Positions 51,801 through 60,638 of a DNA stretch of 64,000 nucleotides are shown piece by piece (position 1 is the stretch's first letter; each line of letters opens with the position of its first letter). Source of the stretch: Mycolicibacterium iranicum (GTDB lineage Bacteria; Actinomycetota; Actinomycetes; Mycobacteriales; Mycobacteriaceae); contig NZ_LQPC01000019.1 in assembly GCF_002101705.1 (NCBI RefSeq), positions 229,292 through 293,291 on the forward strand, in the 5' to 3' direction. The translations under genes were made by a program, and so were the position numbers. Below the pieces are notes generated by a model. It ran no database searches, was not told the origin of the DNA, and saw nothing but the letters and a program-made list of their open reading frames with translations.

Positions 51801-53269
51801 GACGCGGGCCACCCCACAGTCTTGGTTTCGGTGAAGATCTCGAGTCCTTCGAGGCCGCACTGGCGACCGATTCCCGATTGCTTGTAGCCGCCGAACGGAG
51901 CGTCGGCGCCGTACCACAATCCGCCGTTGATACCGAGCGTGCCGGTACGAATGCGGCTGGCGACACCCTTGGCGCGTTCCAGGTCGTTGGCGAACACGAC
52001 GCCAGAGAGCCCGTAGATGGAATCGTTGGCGATGCGCACCGCGTCGTCGTCGTCGTCGAAACCGATGACGGACAGCACAGGTCCGAAGATCTCTTCCTGC
52101 GCAATGGTCATGCCGTTGTCGACGTCGGCGAAGACGGTGGGTTCGACAAAGTAGCCCTTGGGCAGATGCTTGGGGATCCTGCCTCCGGTGACGAGCCGGG
52201 CACCTTCCTGCTTGCCCTTCTCTATGTATCCCATGACGCGGTCTTGCTGCCGCTTGGATACCTGCGGACCTTGCAGTACCGAAGCGTCGGTGGGGTCCCC
52301 GTACTTGTTCTTCTCCATGGCGACTTTCACGATCTCGACAGCCTCCTCGTACCGGGAGTTCGGTACGAGGAGCCGGGTCGGCATCGCACATCCCTGCCCG
52401 GCGTGCATCGAGATGAATGCGCTCCCGCCCACCGAAGCCTTCATATCGCCGTCGTCTTCCAGGACGAGGTAGACCGATTTGCCGCCCAGCTCCAGGAAGG
52501 TCGGTTTCACGGTCTCGGCTGCGGCCGCCATCACACGGCGTCCGGTTGCCGTCGAGCCGGTGAACGCCACCATGTCGACCAGGGGAGAGGTCGAGAGCAC
52601 CTCCCCGACAAGGTGATCGGAGGAGGTGACGATATTGATGACGCCAGGGGGTATGTCTGTCTGCTCCGCGATGATCCGGCCGATCCGGGTGGCGTTCCAG
52701 GGCGTGTCCGGTGCGGGCTTGAGGACACACGTGTTGCCCATGGCCAGGATCGGCCCGATCTTGTTGAGGATGATCTCGAACGGGAAGTTCCATGGCGCGA
52801 TGACGCCGACGACACCGATAGGCTCTTTCCACACCTCGCGTGCGGCCATGGTGCCCATGCCGAATGCATCTTTGTCGGGAAGCGAACGCTTCCAGGGAAA
52901 CTGGTCGATCATGTCGGCCGGCCAGCTCAGCGCCTCTTTGAGCGGAACGTCGAGTTGGGGACCGAACGTGCTCAGCAATGGGCATCCGACCTCGGCGATC
53001 AACTCGCGGCGCAGGTCCTCCTTCTCTGCCTCGAGCGCGGCTTGCAGTTGCCGCAGGCCCGCTGCTCTGGCCGCACCATTGCGCGACCAGTCGGTGTGGT
53101 CGAATGCGTGCCGTGCCGCCGCCACCGCGCGCTCCATGTCGGCGCGCGTCCCGTCGGCCGTGCCGCCCATCACCTCTTCGGTGGCGGGGTTGACGTTGTC
53201 GAACTGCCGGCCCGTCTCGGAGTCGACGAGCTTGCCGTCGATCAGCATGCGGGATTCATGGTTCACCAT
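51797..53269 (-). CDS. Aldehyde dehydrogenase
   Basis: 490 residues, NAD(P)-dependent ALDH superfamily. Catalytic Cys in ISMHAGQGCAMPTRLLV, Glu in TFLELGGKSVYLV, NAD-binding VVGVIAPWNFPFEIILNKIGPILAMGNTCVLKPAPDTP. It should oxidise the aldehyde made by the adjacent alcohol dehydrogenase. It overlaps that gene by 4 bp and the upstream SDR by 7 bp, in one operon. Confidence 0.94.
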   Translation of the reverse strand: MVNHESRMLIDGKLVDSETGRQFDNVNPATEEVMGGTADGTRADMERAVAAARHAFDHTDWSRNGAARAAGLRQLQAALEAEKEDLRRELIAEVGCPLLSTFGPQLDVPLKEALSWPADMIDQFPWKRSLPDKDAFGMGTMAAREVWKEPIGVVGVIAPWNFPFEIILNKIGPILAMGNTCVLKPAPDTPWNATRIGRIIAEQTDIPPGVINIVTSSDHLVGEVLSTSPLVDMVAFTGSTATGRRVMAAAAETVKPTFLELGGKSVYLVLEDDGDMKASVGGSAFISMHAGQGCAMPTRLLVPNSRYEEAVEIVKVAMEKNKYGDPTDASVLQGPQVSKRQQDRVMGYIEKGKQEGARLVTGGRIPKHLPKGYFVEPTVFADVDNGMTIAQEEIFGPVLSVIGFDDDDDAVRIANDSIYGLSGVVFANDLERAKGVASRIRTGTLGINGGLWYGADAPFGGYKQSGIGRQCGLEGLEIFTETKTVGWPAS

Positions 53270-54051
53270 TTGCGAAGCTCTTTCACCGAGTCGGAGGCGC
53301 GGGGGGCCAGGGTCAGGTAGGGGATGAAACTGCTTTTACCGCAGCCGATCACGGACTCCACGACGTCGGTGAGGTGGTCGACGTCGACGAGACCGCCGAG
53401 CATGTAGCGGTTGTCCATCCAGAATCTGATTGCGGATTCGAGCGCGTCGGGGTCCCAGCCCTTGTTGAACTCCGTCTGGGCGTCGCCCTTGCCGCCCAGG
53501 CTGTCGCCGACGGCCAGGCGGGTGAAACCGATGTTCGGATGCTCGATGCGCCACGCCTCGACCAATTTGTCGAGCGCAGCCTTTGTGACGGCGTACGACC
53601 CGAGTAGCGGCCATGGCGTCGAGTACGACGCGCTGAGCGAGGAGAGGTACACGGCTGACCCTTGGGATTGCGCCAGATGTGGTGCGGCGGCCGCGGTGAC
53701 CAGCGAGGCGCCCGTGACGTTGGTGGCGAACAACTGCGCCCACTGTTCTGCCGTGACATCGGTCAGCGGCGAGAGAACACCCATGCCTGTCGTGTAGACG
53801 AGTGCGTCGAGGCCCCCGAGGCCGGCAACAACTTCCGCGATGGACTGTTGGCAGCCTCCACCGTCGGTGACATCGCAGGCAACGGCGAGAGCGCCGTTGC
53901 CCGCTTCCTTGGCGGCCTCGACGAGCCGGTCGTATCGGCGTGCAAGCAGAGCGACGTGTGCGCCCTTTTGGGCCAGGCCCACTCCGATGCATCGTCCGAG
54001 TCCTGCGGACGCGCCAATGACCGCAACCTTGCGGCCCGTGATGTCAGACAT
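53263..54051 (-). CDS. Short-chain dehydrogenase/reductase
   Basis: 262 residues. Cofactor motif VIGASAGLGRCIGVGLA, active site SSLSASYSTPWPLLGSYAVTKAALDKL (Ser...Tyr-x3-Lys), and a C-terminal KSSFIPYLTLAPR segment. NAD(P)-linked oxidation of an alcohol is expected. ATG 54051 begins the conserved fold. A longer frame to 54150 is less likely because a small upstream ORF with its own ribosome binding site ends across this ATG. Confidence 0.9.
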   Translation of the reverse strand: MSDITGRKVAVIGASAGLGRCIGVGLAQKGAHVALLARRYDRLVEAAKEAGNGALAVACDVTDGGGCQQSIAEVVAGLGGLDALVYTTGMGVLSPLTDVTAEQWAQLFATNVTGASLVTAAAAPHLAQSQGSAVYLSSLSASYSTPWPLLGSYAVTKAALDKLVEAWRIEHPNIGFTRLAVGDSLGGKGDAQTEFNKGWDPDALESAIRFWMDNRYMLGGLVDVDHLTDVVESVIGCGKSSFIPYLTLAPRASDSVKELRKW

Positions 54052-54136
54052 CGCGCCCGGCCCGGAGGGGTCCGAGGGTGCTCGGTGCGACGAGGTGATC
54101 GTCGGCGCGGGCGAGGATCGAGGGGTGGGGCTGCAT
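54044..54136 (-). CDS. Possible 30-residue leader ORF upstream of SDR operon
   Basis: AAGGAG followed four bases later by ATG (54136) opens a 30-codon frame starting MQPHPSILARADDHLVAPST. It ends in a TGA that overlaps the SDR ATG by an out-of-frame 8 bp. The SDR has no separate clear ribosome binding site, so coupling through this ORF is plausible. No known peptide family; translation unproven. Confidence 0.4.
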   Translation of the reverse strand: MQPHPSILARADDHLVAPSTLGPLRAGRDV

Positions 54137-54254
54137 GTGTCTCCTTGCACAGAGGTCGAGAGTGACGCTACCAGTAAGTTAGAGGAACTGTATGCAAATG
54201 TGTAAATGACTATTTCCAGTAATTAGACGCGCGTCGTCACGTGCATTGAAAAGC

Positions 54255-54887
54255 CTATTGAGGCAACGAATTTAACGCCTGCGAGGCGAAGCTCAGCAGC
54301 ATCCGATCAAGGATTCTGGCTGCGCGTTTGCGGGCGGCTATCGGGTCGTCGGCGTGCGCCACGAGGAGGGCGGCCTCCTCTAACGCCGCGACGATCATGT
54401 GTGTCAGTTCGCCCACCGGTTGCTCGTCGATGGCGCCCTCGGCGATGGCTTCGCGAATGACCTCGTCGATCATGGCGAAACTGTCGTTCAGCTGAATAGC
54501 GCGTAGTGTCTGCCAACCCAGCACCACGGGCCCGTCGAGCAGCATCACTCTCTGGACTTCGGGGTCTAGTGCGGCTTCGAGAAATCCGTGCAGGCCCCGG
54601 GTGAGGCGCTCCCACGCATGCGCACCTCTCGGCGGGGCCGCAATGGAGCGCAGCGTGAGGTCGTGCTCGACTTCCTCGAAGACCGCCCGAAAGAGCTCTG
54701 CCTTGTCTTTGAAGTGGTGGTAGAAGGCTCCGCGAGTCCCCACGCCGGACGCCGAGACTAGATCGCCGATGCTGGTGTCGAAAAAGCCTTGCTCCACAAA
54801 AAGAGAACGACCTGCGTCGATAAGGTCGCGCCGAGTCTGGTCTCCCCGTGCTCGACGCTCATCGTCAGTGCCACCGCGCTTGGCCAT
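54255..54887 (-). CDS. TetR/AcrR-family regulator of the catabolic cluster
   Basis: 210 residues. N-terminal helix-turn-helix RRDLIDAGRSLFVEQGFFDTSIGDLVSASGVGTRGAFYHHFKDKAELFRAVFEEVE; C-terminal all-helical ligand domain. Divergent from the binding-protein gene with 39 bp between starts, and a near-palindromic site fills that gap. -10 TACGAT (54894-54899) lies 6 nt before the leaderless ATG. A related site lies over the P450 promoter, so this protein is the probable cluster repressor. Ligand unknown. Confidence 0.9.
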   Translation of the reverse strand: MAKRGGTDDERRARGDQTRRDLIDAGRSLFVEQGFFDTSIGDLVSASGVGTRGAFYHHFKDKAELFRAVFEEVEHDLTLRSIAAPPRGAHAWERLTRGLHGFLEAALDPEVQRVMLLDGPVVLGWQTLRAIQLNDSFAMIDEVIREAIAEGAIDEQPVGELTHMIVAALEEAALLVAHADDPIAARKRAARILDRMLLSFASQALNSLPQ

Positions 54888-54900
54888 GAGTGCATCGTAT

Positions 54901-54921
54901 CAACATTCATATTGTATGTTG
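54901..54921. promoter_or_regulatory. TetR operator candidate, site 1
   Basis: A 21-bp near-palindrome with arms CAACAT and ATGTTG, between divergent tetR and the binding-protein gene. It contains the -10 TATGTT (54915-54920) of the leaderless gene at 54927 and abuts the tetR -10. It shares 15 of 21 positions with a second site at 57209. Confidence 0.6.
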
Positions 54922-54926
54922 CGGGT

Positions 54927-56072
54927 ATGGCAGACGACGACGTTCGCGCATACGGCTCAGTGGCGCCCCTGAAAGTGGGCCTGCTCAATGACTATCCAAC
55001 GAAAGGCGACACCGACAACGACACCGTGGCTGCTCTGAAGCTGGTTATCGCCGATGCTTTGGCATCGGGCCTGATCGATCGCCCGGTCGAACTGGTCCAG
55101 CGCAATGTGGTCGGACTTCCCAATGGGACATACAAGGCTGTAGAGCATGCGTTCGACGAGCTGATCGAAGAAGGCTGCCTCGCCATCTTCGGACCGTGGG
55201 TGTCCGACAACGTCGTTCCGCTACGCCCGCACGTCGACGCCACGGCGCAGGCGCCGATCATCACGCTCTCGGGATCCGAGGGCGCACTCGGCGAATGGTG
55301 TTTTGCCCTCAACAACGGTTCGATGGCCGAGGAGCCGGTGATGCTGGCCGCGGTCATGATCGGTGACGGGCGATCACGCATCGCCATCGCCTACGAGTCG
55401 TCTCTGATTGGCAAGGAATACCTGTCCTTCGCGGAGAAAGCCTATTCGACAGCGGGCCTCACGGTGGTCTCGACGGTGGCGATTCCGCAGGTTGAAGCCG
55501 ACAAAGCGCAAGCGGTCGAGCTGTTGCGCGCTGCAGAGCCGGACGCGCTGGTCCACGTCGGATTCGGGCACGGGCTGTGGGGGTTCTCGGACGCGCTACT
55601 GGCCGCAGGATGGGATCCGCCGCGATACACCACCACCGCGTTCGAGATGGCGCACATCAGCGCGGAATGGATGAGGCACCTCTCAGGTTGGATCGGCCTC
55701 GACAGCTACGACGAGCGCAACGCCGTCGGCCAGGAGTTCCTTGATCGCTTCGAGTCGGAGTACGGAAGGCGTCCCGGACACTCGATGCCTGGTCTCGCCC
55801 GCGACGCGGCCACCGTGATCGTGCGGGCACTGTCTATGGCCCGCCCGCTAACAGGGGAGGGTGTCAAGAACGGCATCGAACAGGTGAAACTCATTCCCTC
55901 GGCCAGCGGGGCGCCCGGAACGTTCCTGCGGTTCGGTCGCTGCATCCGACAGGGTTGGTTGGGCTCTGACTATCTGATCGCCCGCCGCATTGCACCGGAC
56001 GGCTCGGCCCATGTCTTCCATGCCGCCCCGAGTGAGAACATCGCGCGCGCCGTCAGTGCGGGCTCACGCTAG
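54927..56072 (+). CDS. Substrate-binding (Leu/Ile/Val-type) protein without a signal peptide
   Basis: 381 residues of the type I periplasmic binding fold: LKVGLLNDYPTKGD...VVALKLVIADALASG, ELIEEGCLAIFGPWVSDNV, APIITLSGSEGALGEWCF, and GRRPGHSMPGLARDAATVIVRAL. These proteins normally bind amides, urea or branched amino acids outside the cell, but the N-terminus has no signal peptide and no permease is nearby. It may be a cytoplasmic sensor or carrier. It is leaderless and under the candidate TetR site. Confidence 0.82.
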   Translation: MADDDVRAYGSVAPLKVGLLNDYPTKGDTDNDTVAALKLVIADALASGLIDRPVELVQRNVVGLPNGTYKAVEHAFDELIEEGCLAIFGPWVSDNVVPLRPHVDATAQAPIITLSGSEGALGEWCFALNNGSMAEEPVMLAAVMIGDGRSRIAIAYESSLIGKEYLSFAEKAYSTAGLTVVSTVAIPQVEADKAQAVELLRAAEPDALVHVGFGHGLWGFSDALLAAGWDPPRYTTTAFEMAHISAEWMRHLSGWIGLDSYDERNAVGQEFLDRFESEYGRRPGHSMPGLARDAATVIVRALSMARPLTGEGVKNGIEQVKLIPSASGAPGTFLRFGRCIRQGWLGSDYLIARRIAPDGSAHVFHAAPSENIARAVSAGSR

Positions 56073-57137
56073 CTGGATCGCGCCGAACACAGGCGCGGTG
56101 ACAATGCCGGGTGGCTCGGCGAGCACATAGGGAATCGCGCGGACGGCGCCCATGGCGATCATCAGGTGCCCGGGCATCGCGTGTGTGCCGTCCGAATGGC
56201 CGTCCTCAGGCCCGACGTCGAGTTGCAGTTCAAAGCTCGGATTGCCGGCGATGACGGCGCGGATCAGCGGTGCGCGGTCGCCCGGCGCAAGAGGTTTGAG
56301 CCCCCACTGCGGCAAATCCCGAGTCAAAACCCACTCCTCGTGAATCGCCAGCAACGGTCTACCGGACCAGTGACCAACCCACGAGAAGCGCTGTCCCACT
56401 ACCGTTCCCGCCTGAATTGTGCCGGCCTTGACCTTGATGTCGTGAGGCAGCGTAGTCGCGTCGACGGCGATATCGATGTGCGAAAGAGTCACGCCGAGCA
56501 CATCGGCGGTCGCGTTGAGCGCCTGGCGGTAGGCCATGTCGAGCTTGGCGATGATCGGCGAGTTGACAGAGACGTCCTCGGGTGGCCTGCCCATGCCCAT
56601 CAGGTCCACGAGCATCGGCCTGCTGTCGACAGCGGAGACATCGGTGGCCTCGTAGAGATCGATGCGATCGATGCTCTTGCTGAGCCCGGTCACCGTCGCG
56701 ACGAGCCGCTCGAACATGAAGCCCGGATTCTCGCCGGCGGCGTGGAAACGCGATCCGCCGCGGCGGCACGCCTCGACGAAGGCGGCGTGGGTGGCTTCTC
56801 CGTACGTCGGCAGGTGGTTGTACGACGTGGTGGAGATGACGTTGATGCCGGCCGCGAGGAGTCGGCAAATGTCCTCTGCATTGGTTTCTACGGCGTGAGC
56901 CTTACTGGCGGTGTGAACGACCACATCAGGCTTGCGCGCAATGATCTCGTCTTTCGAAGCAGTCGCATGGACGCCTGTTGGCGACGCTAAGCCGCATAGC
57001 TCGGCCGCGTCTCTGTTCGCCTTCGCCGGATCGTAGACCAACACGCCGACAAGTTGAAAATCAGGATTCTCGATGAGCTCGCGGAGAGCGGCCCGGCCGA
57101 CGGCACCTGTTGCCCATTGAGCTACGCGAGTCGTCAA
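56064..57137 (-). CDS. NAD(P)H-dependent amine dehydrogenase-family protein, paralogue 1
   Basis: 357 residues. Rossmann start RVAQWATGAVGRAALRELIENPDFQLVGVLVYDPAKANRDAAELCG resembles dihydrodipicolinate reductase; the C-terminal half matches the 2,4-diaminopentanoate dehydrogenase-type C-domain. Mycobacteria carry many, often beside steroid or hydrocarbon genes. The true reaction is unknown. TTG start at 57137 with AGGAG 7 nt upstream. It overlaps the convergent binding-protein gene by 9 bp. Confidence 0.85.
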   Translation of the reverse strand: MTTRVAQWATGAVGRAALRELIENPDFQLVGVLVYDPAKANRDAAELCGLASPTGVHATASKDEIIARKPDVVVHTASKAHAVETNAEDICRLLAAGINVISTTSYNHLPTYGEATHAAFVEACRRGGSRFHAAGENPGFMFERLVATVTGLSKSIDRIDLYEATDVSAVDSRPMLVDLMGMGRPPEDVSVNSPIIAKLDMAYRQALNATADVLGVTLSHIDIAVDATTLPHDIKVKAGTIQAGTVVGQRFSWVGHWSGRPLLAIHEEWVLTRDLPQWGLKPLAPGDRAPLIRAVIAGNPSFELQLDVGPEDGHSDGTHAMPGHLMIAMGAVRAIPYVLAEPPGIVTAPVFGAIQLA

Positions 57138-57208
57138 TCGAATTCTCCTGGTTGCGCTTTCGCGATATTCCGTCTGATGACGGCTTTCAAGCTACATGAT
57201 GGAAGTTC

Positions 57209-57229
57209 CAACCGACAGGGTGTATGTTG
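57209..57229. promoter_or_regulatory. TetR operator candidate, site 2, over P450 promoter
   Basis: A 21-bp site with inner half ACA...TGT and outer CAAC...GTTG, containing -10 TATGTT (57223-57228) at the same relative place as in site 1. It lies in the divergent gap between the amine-dehydrogenase-like gene and the P450 operon, so it could control both. Confidence 0.58.
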
Positions 57230-57259
57230 GACCGGCGTCGTGCAGTGAGGAGCGTTTGG

Positions 57260-58498
57260 GTGTTGAAACCGGCATCAGTCGACGAGCTCGAACGGAGCAT
57301 CCGCGAGGCGCAGGACAGATTCAACAAGGGCATGGGTGCCGACGGCGACGCGACTCCATACCCGTTGTTGAAGGAACTGCGCGCTCAAGCTCCGGTGCAT
57401 CCTGGTTGGCCCGAAATGGGTGTGGTCGGCAATTCTGGCGATGGCCCACCGACGTTCACCGCGTACTCTTTCAACGCGGTCAAAGCTGTGTTCACCGACA
57501 ACATCACCTTCAGCACGCGATGCTACGAGGACATTGTGCGGCCGCTGCAGGGGCCGACCATCCTGGAAATGCAGGAACCCGAGCACGCCGTCTACCGCAA
57601 GCTGCACGAGTTCGCGTTCGCCCGGTCTTCGATGAAGCGCTGGGATGACGAGTTGGTCGGGCCGCTGGTCGATCGCACCCTCGCGAAGCTCAAGGATGCC
57701 AAGCGCGCTGACCTCGTCGATGCGGTGTTCATGCCGATCCCGGTGCGGGTGATCGCAGCACTGCTCGGACTCCCTGACTCCGACGTGCTGCAGTTTCATC
57801 GCCTGGCGATCGACATCCTGGGCTTCCGAGGCGACATGGAAACCGCGATGAAGGCCTCGGCGGAAATGCGCGAGTATTTTGTCGGGATCCTCGCTGAGAA
57901 ACGCAAAGCGCCCGCCGACGACATGGTGTCGATTCTGGCCGGTGCCGAGGTCAACGGCGTCAAGATGTCCGATGAGCAGATCTACGGCTTCATGCGGAAC
58001 CTGTTGCCCGCAGGTGCAGAGACAACATCGCGATCCACGGCCAGCCTTGCCTATGCGTTGCTGACACATCCGGAGCAGCTGGACGCGGTGCTTGGCGACC
58101 GGAGTCTGCTGCCACAGGCGATCGAGGAAGGGATCCGTTGGGAGACACCGCTACTGAACTTCATGCGAGAGGTCACCTGCGACACCGAGTTGGAAGGAAT
58201 CCAGATCCCCAAGGGCGCAACGATGATGCTCAGCTTGGGCAGCGCCAACCATGATGAATCACGATGGGATGAGCCCGAGCGCTTCAATATCTTCCGGAAT
58301 CGGAAGCCGCACATTGGTTTCGCCCACGGAGCACATGTGTGTCTGGGCATGCATCTGGCGCGGCTGGAAAGCATGAAAATCTTCAATGCGCTATTCGACC
58401 AGCTACCCGGCCTGCGCCTGGACCCCGACGCGCCGCCGCCCTACATCACAGGCACGATGTTCCGGTCGCCGCCGCGGCTCGATGTGATCTGGGACTGA
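57260..58498 (+). CDS. Cytochrome P450
   Basis: 412 residues. I-helix AGAETTSRS, ExxR in EEGIRWETP, and heme loop FAHGAHVCLG with its cysteine thiolate. Soluble bacterial P450 that should hydroxylate a lipophilic substrate using ferredoxin and a reductase supplied from elsewhere. GTG 57260 has AGGAG 7 nt upstream; the ATG at 57224 lies in the operator. It is first in a tight operon with two amine-dehydrogenase-like genes, spaced 4 bp and then overlapping by 4 bp. Confidence 0.94.
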   Translation: MLKPASVDELERSIREAQDRFNKGMGADGDATPYPLLKELRAQAPVHPGWPEMGVVGNSGDGPPTFTAYSFNAVKAVFTDNITFSTRCYEDIVRPLQGPTILEMQEPEHAVYRKLHEFAFARSSMKRWDDELVGPLVDRTLAKLKDAKRADLVDAVFMPIPVRVIAALLGLPDSDVLQFHRLAIDILGFRGDMETAMKASAEMREYFVGILAEKRKAPADDMVSILAGAEVNGVKMSDEQIYGFMRNLLPAGAETTSRSTASLAYALLTHPEQLDAVLGDRSLLPQAIEEGIRWETPLLNFMREVTCDTELEGIQIPKGATMMLSLGSANHDESRWDEPERFNIFRNRKPHIGFAHGAHVCLGMHLARLESMKIFNALFDQLPGLRLDPDAPPPYITGTMFRSPPRLDVIWD

Positions 58499-58502
58499 GC
58501 GC

Positions 58503-59552
58503 ATGACCCGTATCATCCAGTGGGCGACCGGCGTCACCGGCACTATGTCGCTGCGTCATGTGATAGGCCGCGAGGATCTCGATCTCGTCGGGGTGCGCGT
58601 GTATGACCCGGCGAAGTCGGGCGTCGACGCGGGAAGACTGTGCGGCCTGCCGGCTACGGGCGTGACCGCCACCGATGACCGCGAGGCTCTGCTGGCCCTG
58701 GACGCCGATGTCGTGCTCTACATGGGGAAGGTCGAGACCGACACCCCCGGATGCTTCGCCGATGTCTGCGATCTTCTCGCGTCGGGCAAGAACGTGATCA
58801 CCACCGGCAGCCGGTTCATCCACCCGAGATCATTGGACAGCTCGCTGGCCGACGGCATCGAAAGCGCCTGTAGAAAGGGTAGATCGGCGTTCCTGGGCCT
58901 CGGTCTCTATCCGGGCTTCATCGGCGAGTCGCTGGGTCCGATACTCTCACGCCTCACCCAGCGCACCGGCCGCATTGATGTTCGCGAAGTGCTGAACTAC
59001 TCGACCTATGCAAGCCACGACCTGATCTTCAATGCAATGGGTTTCGGCTTTCCGCCCGACGACCCTACGCCGCTGCTTACCAACACCGAGTATGCCGCCG
59101 GCGCATGGATCGGCAGCGCGACCGTACTTGCCCAGGCTCTCGGTCTGCAGATCCGAAGCGTGCGTGGATACCGTGAAGTTGCCACGACGCCGAGGGCATT
59201 GACGGTGGCAGCCGGTGAGATACCCGCAGGCACCGTGGGGGCGATGCGTTTCGGAGTGGCTGCCGACTGCGGTCCGGTGACACTTTCGGTCGAGCACCTC
59301 ACACGAATGGCCGACGACCTCGCGCCAGACTGGCCGACCGACATCGGTTACGAGGTGACGTTTGTCGGTGAGCCGAACCTGAGCTTTCACCTCGTGATCG
59401 GTTCTGACGACGAAGATCACGCCCAACAGGGCTGCCTGGCGACCGCCATGCACGCGATCAACGCGATACCGGCGGTGCTGGATGCCGACCCAGGTCTCTA
59501 CGACCTGTCCACCATAGGTCCGTTCGTGGCGCACTGGACGCAGCGCTCATGA
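58503..59552 (+). CDS. NAD(P)H-dependent amine dehydrogenase-family protein, paralogue 2
   Basis: 349 residues with the same two-domain architecture as paralogue 1 (TRIIQWATGVTGTMSLRHVIGREDLDLVGVRVYDPAKSG; CRKGRSAFLGLGLYPGFIGE). The ATG is 4 bp after the P450 stop and the gene overlaps paralogue 3 by ATGA, so all three are co-translated. Paralogues may form a mixed enzyme or act on successive intermediates, an inference only. Confidence 0.85.
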   Translation: MTRIIQWATGVTGTMSLRHVIGREDLDLVGVRVYDPAKSGVDAGRLCGLPATGVTATDDREALLALDADVVLYMGKVETDTPGCFADVCDLLASGKNVITTGSRFIHPRSLDSSLADGIESACRKGRSAFLGLGLYPGFIGESLGPILSRLTQRTGRIDVREVLNYSTYASHDLIFNAMGFGFPPDDPTPLLTNTEYAAGAWIGSATVLAQALGLQIRSVRGYREVATTPRALTVAAGEIPAGTVGAMRFGVAADCGPVTLSVEHLTRMADDLAPDWPTDIGYEVTFVGEPNLSFHLVIGSDDEDHAQQGCLATAMHAINAIPAVLDADPGLYDLSTIGPFVAHWTQRS

Positions 59553-60625
59553 CGCTGAACGTCATTGTGATCGGTACAGGTGGTGTCGGAAAGCCCGCCC
59601 TTCGCGCTCTGCTGGATAACCCGACGTATAACGTCGTCGGCGTCTGGGTGTCTTCCAATGCCAAAGCGGGCAGGGATGCCGGCGAACTTGCGGGCATCGA
59701 TCGGACGACCGGAATCGTCGCCACGACTGACCTCGGCGAACTGCTGGCGGGCAAGCCACATTGCGCGGTGTACGCGGCGATCGCCGACACGCGGATGCTG
59801 GAGGCGCTGGGAGACTACTGCACAATCCTTCAGTCCGGCGTCAATGTTGTTGGTACGGGCGGGACATTCCTGCAGAATCCGTGGGGCGTGGTGCCTGAGG
59901 AGCTCTACCGCTCTGTCGAAGAGGCGGCGCAAGCGGGCGGAGTAAGCCTATACGTCAACGGCATCGACCCCGGCTTTGCCAACGACATCGTGCCCTTCGC
60001 GCTCGCCGGCACGTGTCAGAGCGTCGAACAGATTCGCTGCATCGAAATCTGCGATTACTCGACCTATGACAGTGCCCTCATCATGCGGGATCTGATGGGG
60101 TTCGGTCGGCCGCTCGAGGAGACCCCGATGGTCGTCGCTCCCGGTGCGCTCAAGATGGCGTGGGGTTCGGTGGTGGAGCTGGGAGCCAAATGGCTCGGGG
60201 TAGAACTCGACGACATCGCCGAGCACTCGGTCCGAGTGGCCGCCCCGGACGCTTTTGACACCGCGTGGGGGCACATTGCCGAAGGCACAGCTGCCGCCCT
60301 GAGATTCGAGGTGGCAGGTCTCGTCGACGGTCGGCCTGTCATCGTGGCAGAACACGTCACTCGCATGCGCGACGATCTGTGCCCGGAATGGCCCCGCCCT
60401 GCGACTGGCTCGTACACCTACCGCATCGAGATCACAGGGGAGCCGTCGTATTCGATGGACTTCAACCTCAGCAGCCGCAACGGCGACCATGCGCACGCGG
60501 GCATGGTCGCCACCGCATCGCGAGTCGTGAACAACATTCCGGCGGTGGTCGATGCTGCGCCGGGCATCGTTACGACGCTCGACCTCCCGCTGCCGTCCGG
60601 CAAGGGGCTGTTCCGCCGCACATGA
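59549..60625 (+). CDS. NAD(P)H-dependent amine dehydrogenase-family protein, paralogue 3
   Basis: 358 residues. LNVIVIGTGGVGKPALRALLDNPTYNVVGVWVSSNAKAGRDAGELAG begins the Rossmann domain. GVSLYVNGIDPGFANDIVPFALAG and EICDYSTYDSALIMRDLMGFGRPLEETP match paralogue 2 (NYSTYASHDLIFNAMGFG). It overlaps the upstream paralogue by 4 bp. It converges on the esterase gene with 13 bp between stops. Confidence 0.85.
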   Translation: MTLNVIVIGTGGVGKPALRALLDNPTYNVVGVWVSSNAKAGRDAGELAGIDRTTGIVATTDLGELLAGKPHCAVYAAIADTRMLEALGDYCTILQSGVNVVGTGGTFLQNPWGVVPEELYRSVEEAAQAGGVSLYVNGIDPGFANDIVPFALAGTCQSVEQIRCIEICDYSTYDSALIMRDLMGFGRPLEETPMVVAPGALKMAWGSVVELGAKWLGVELDDIAEHSVRVAAPDAFDTAWGHIAEGTAAALRFEVAGLVDGRPVIVAEHVTRMRDDLCPEWPRPATGSYTYRIEITGEPSYSMDFNLSSRNGDHAHAGMVATASRVVNNIPAVVDAAPGIVTTLDLPLPSGKGLFRRT

Positions 60626-60638
60626 ACGCCGGGCCGGC

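Noticed and set aside
54170..54230. Full TetR operator upstream of the SDR operon
   Set aside because: Only a TGTATG half-site and a weak CCAGTAAnTTAGA direct repeat are present; the second arm does not match.
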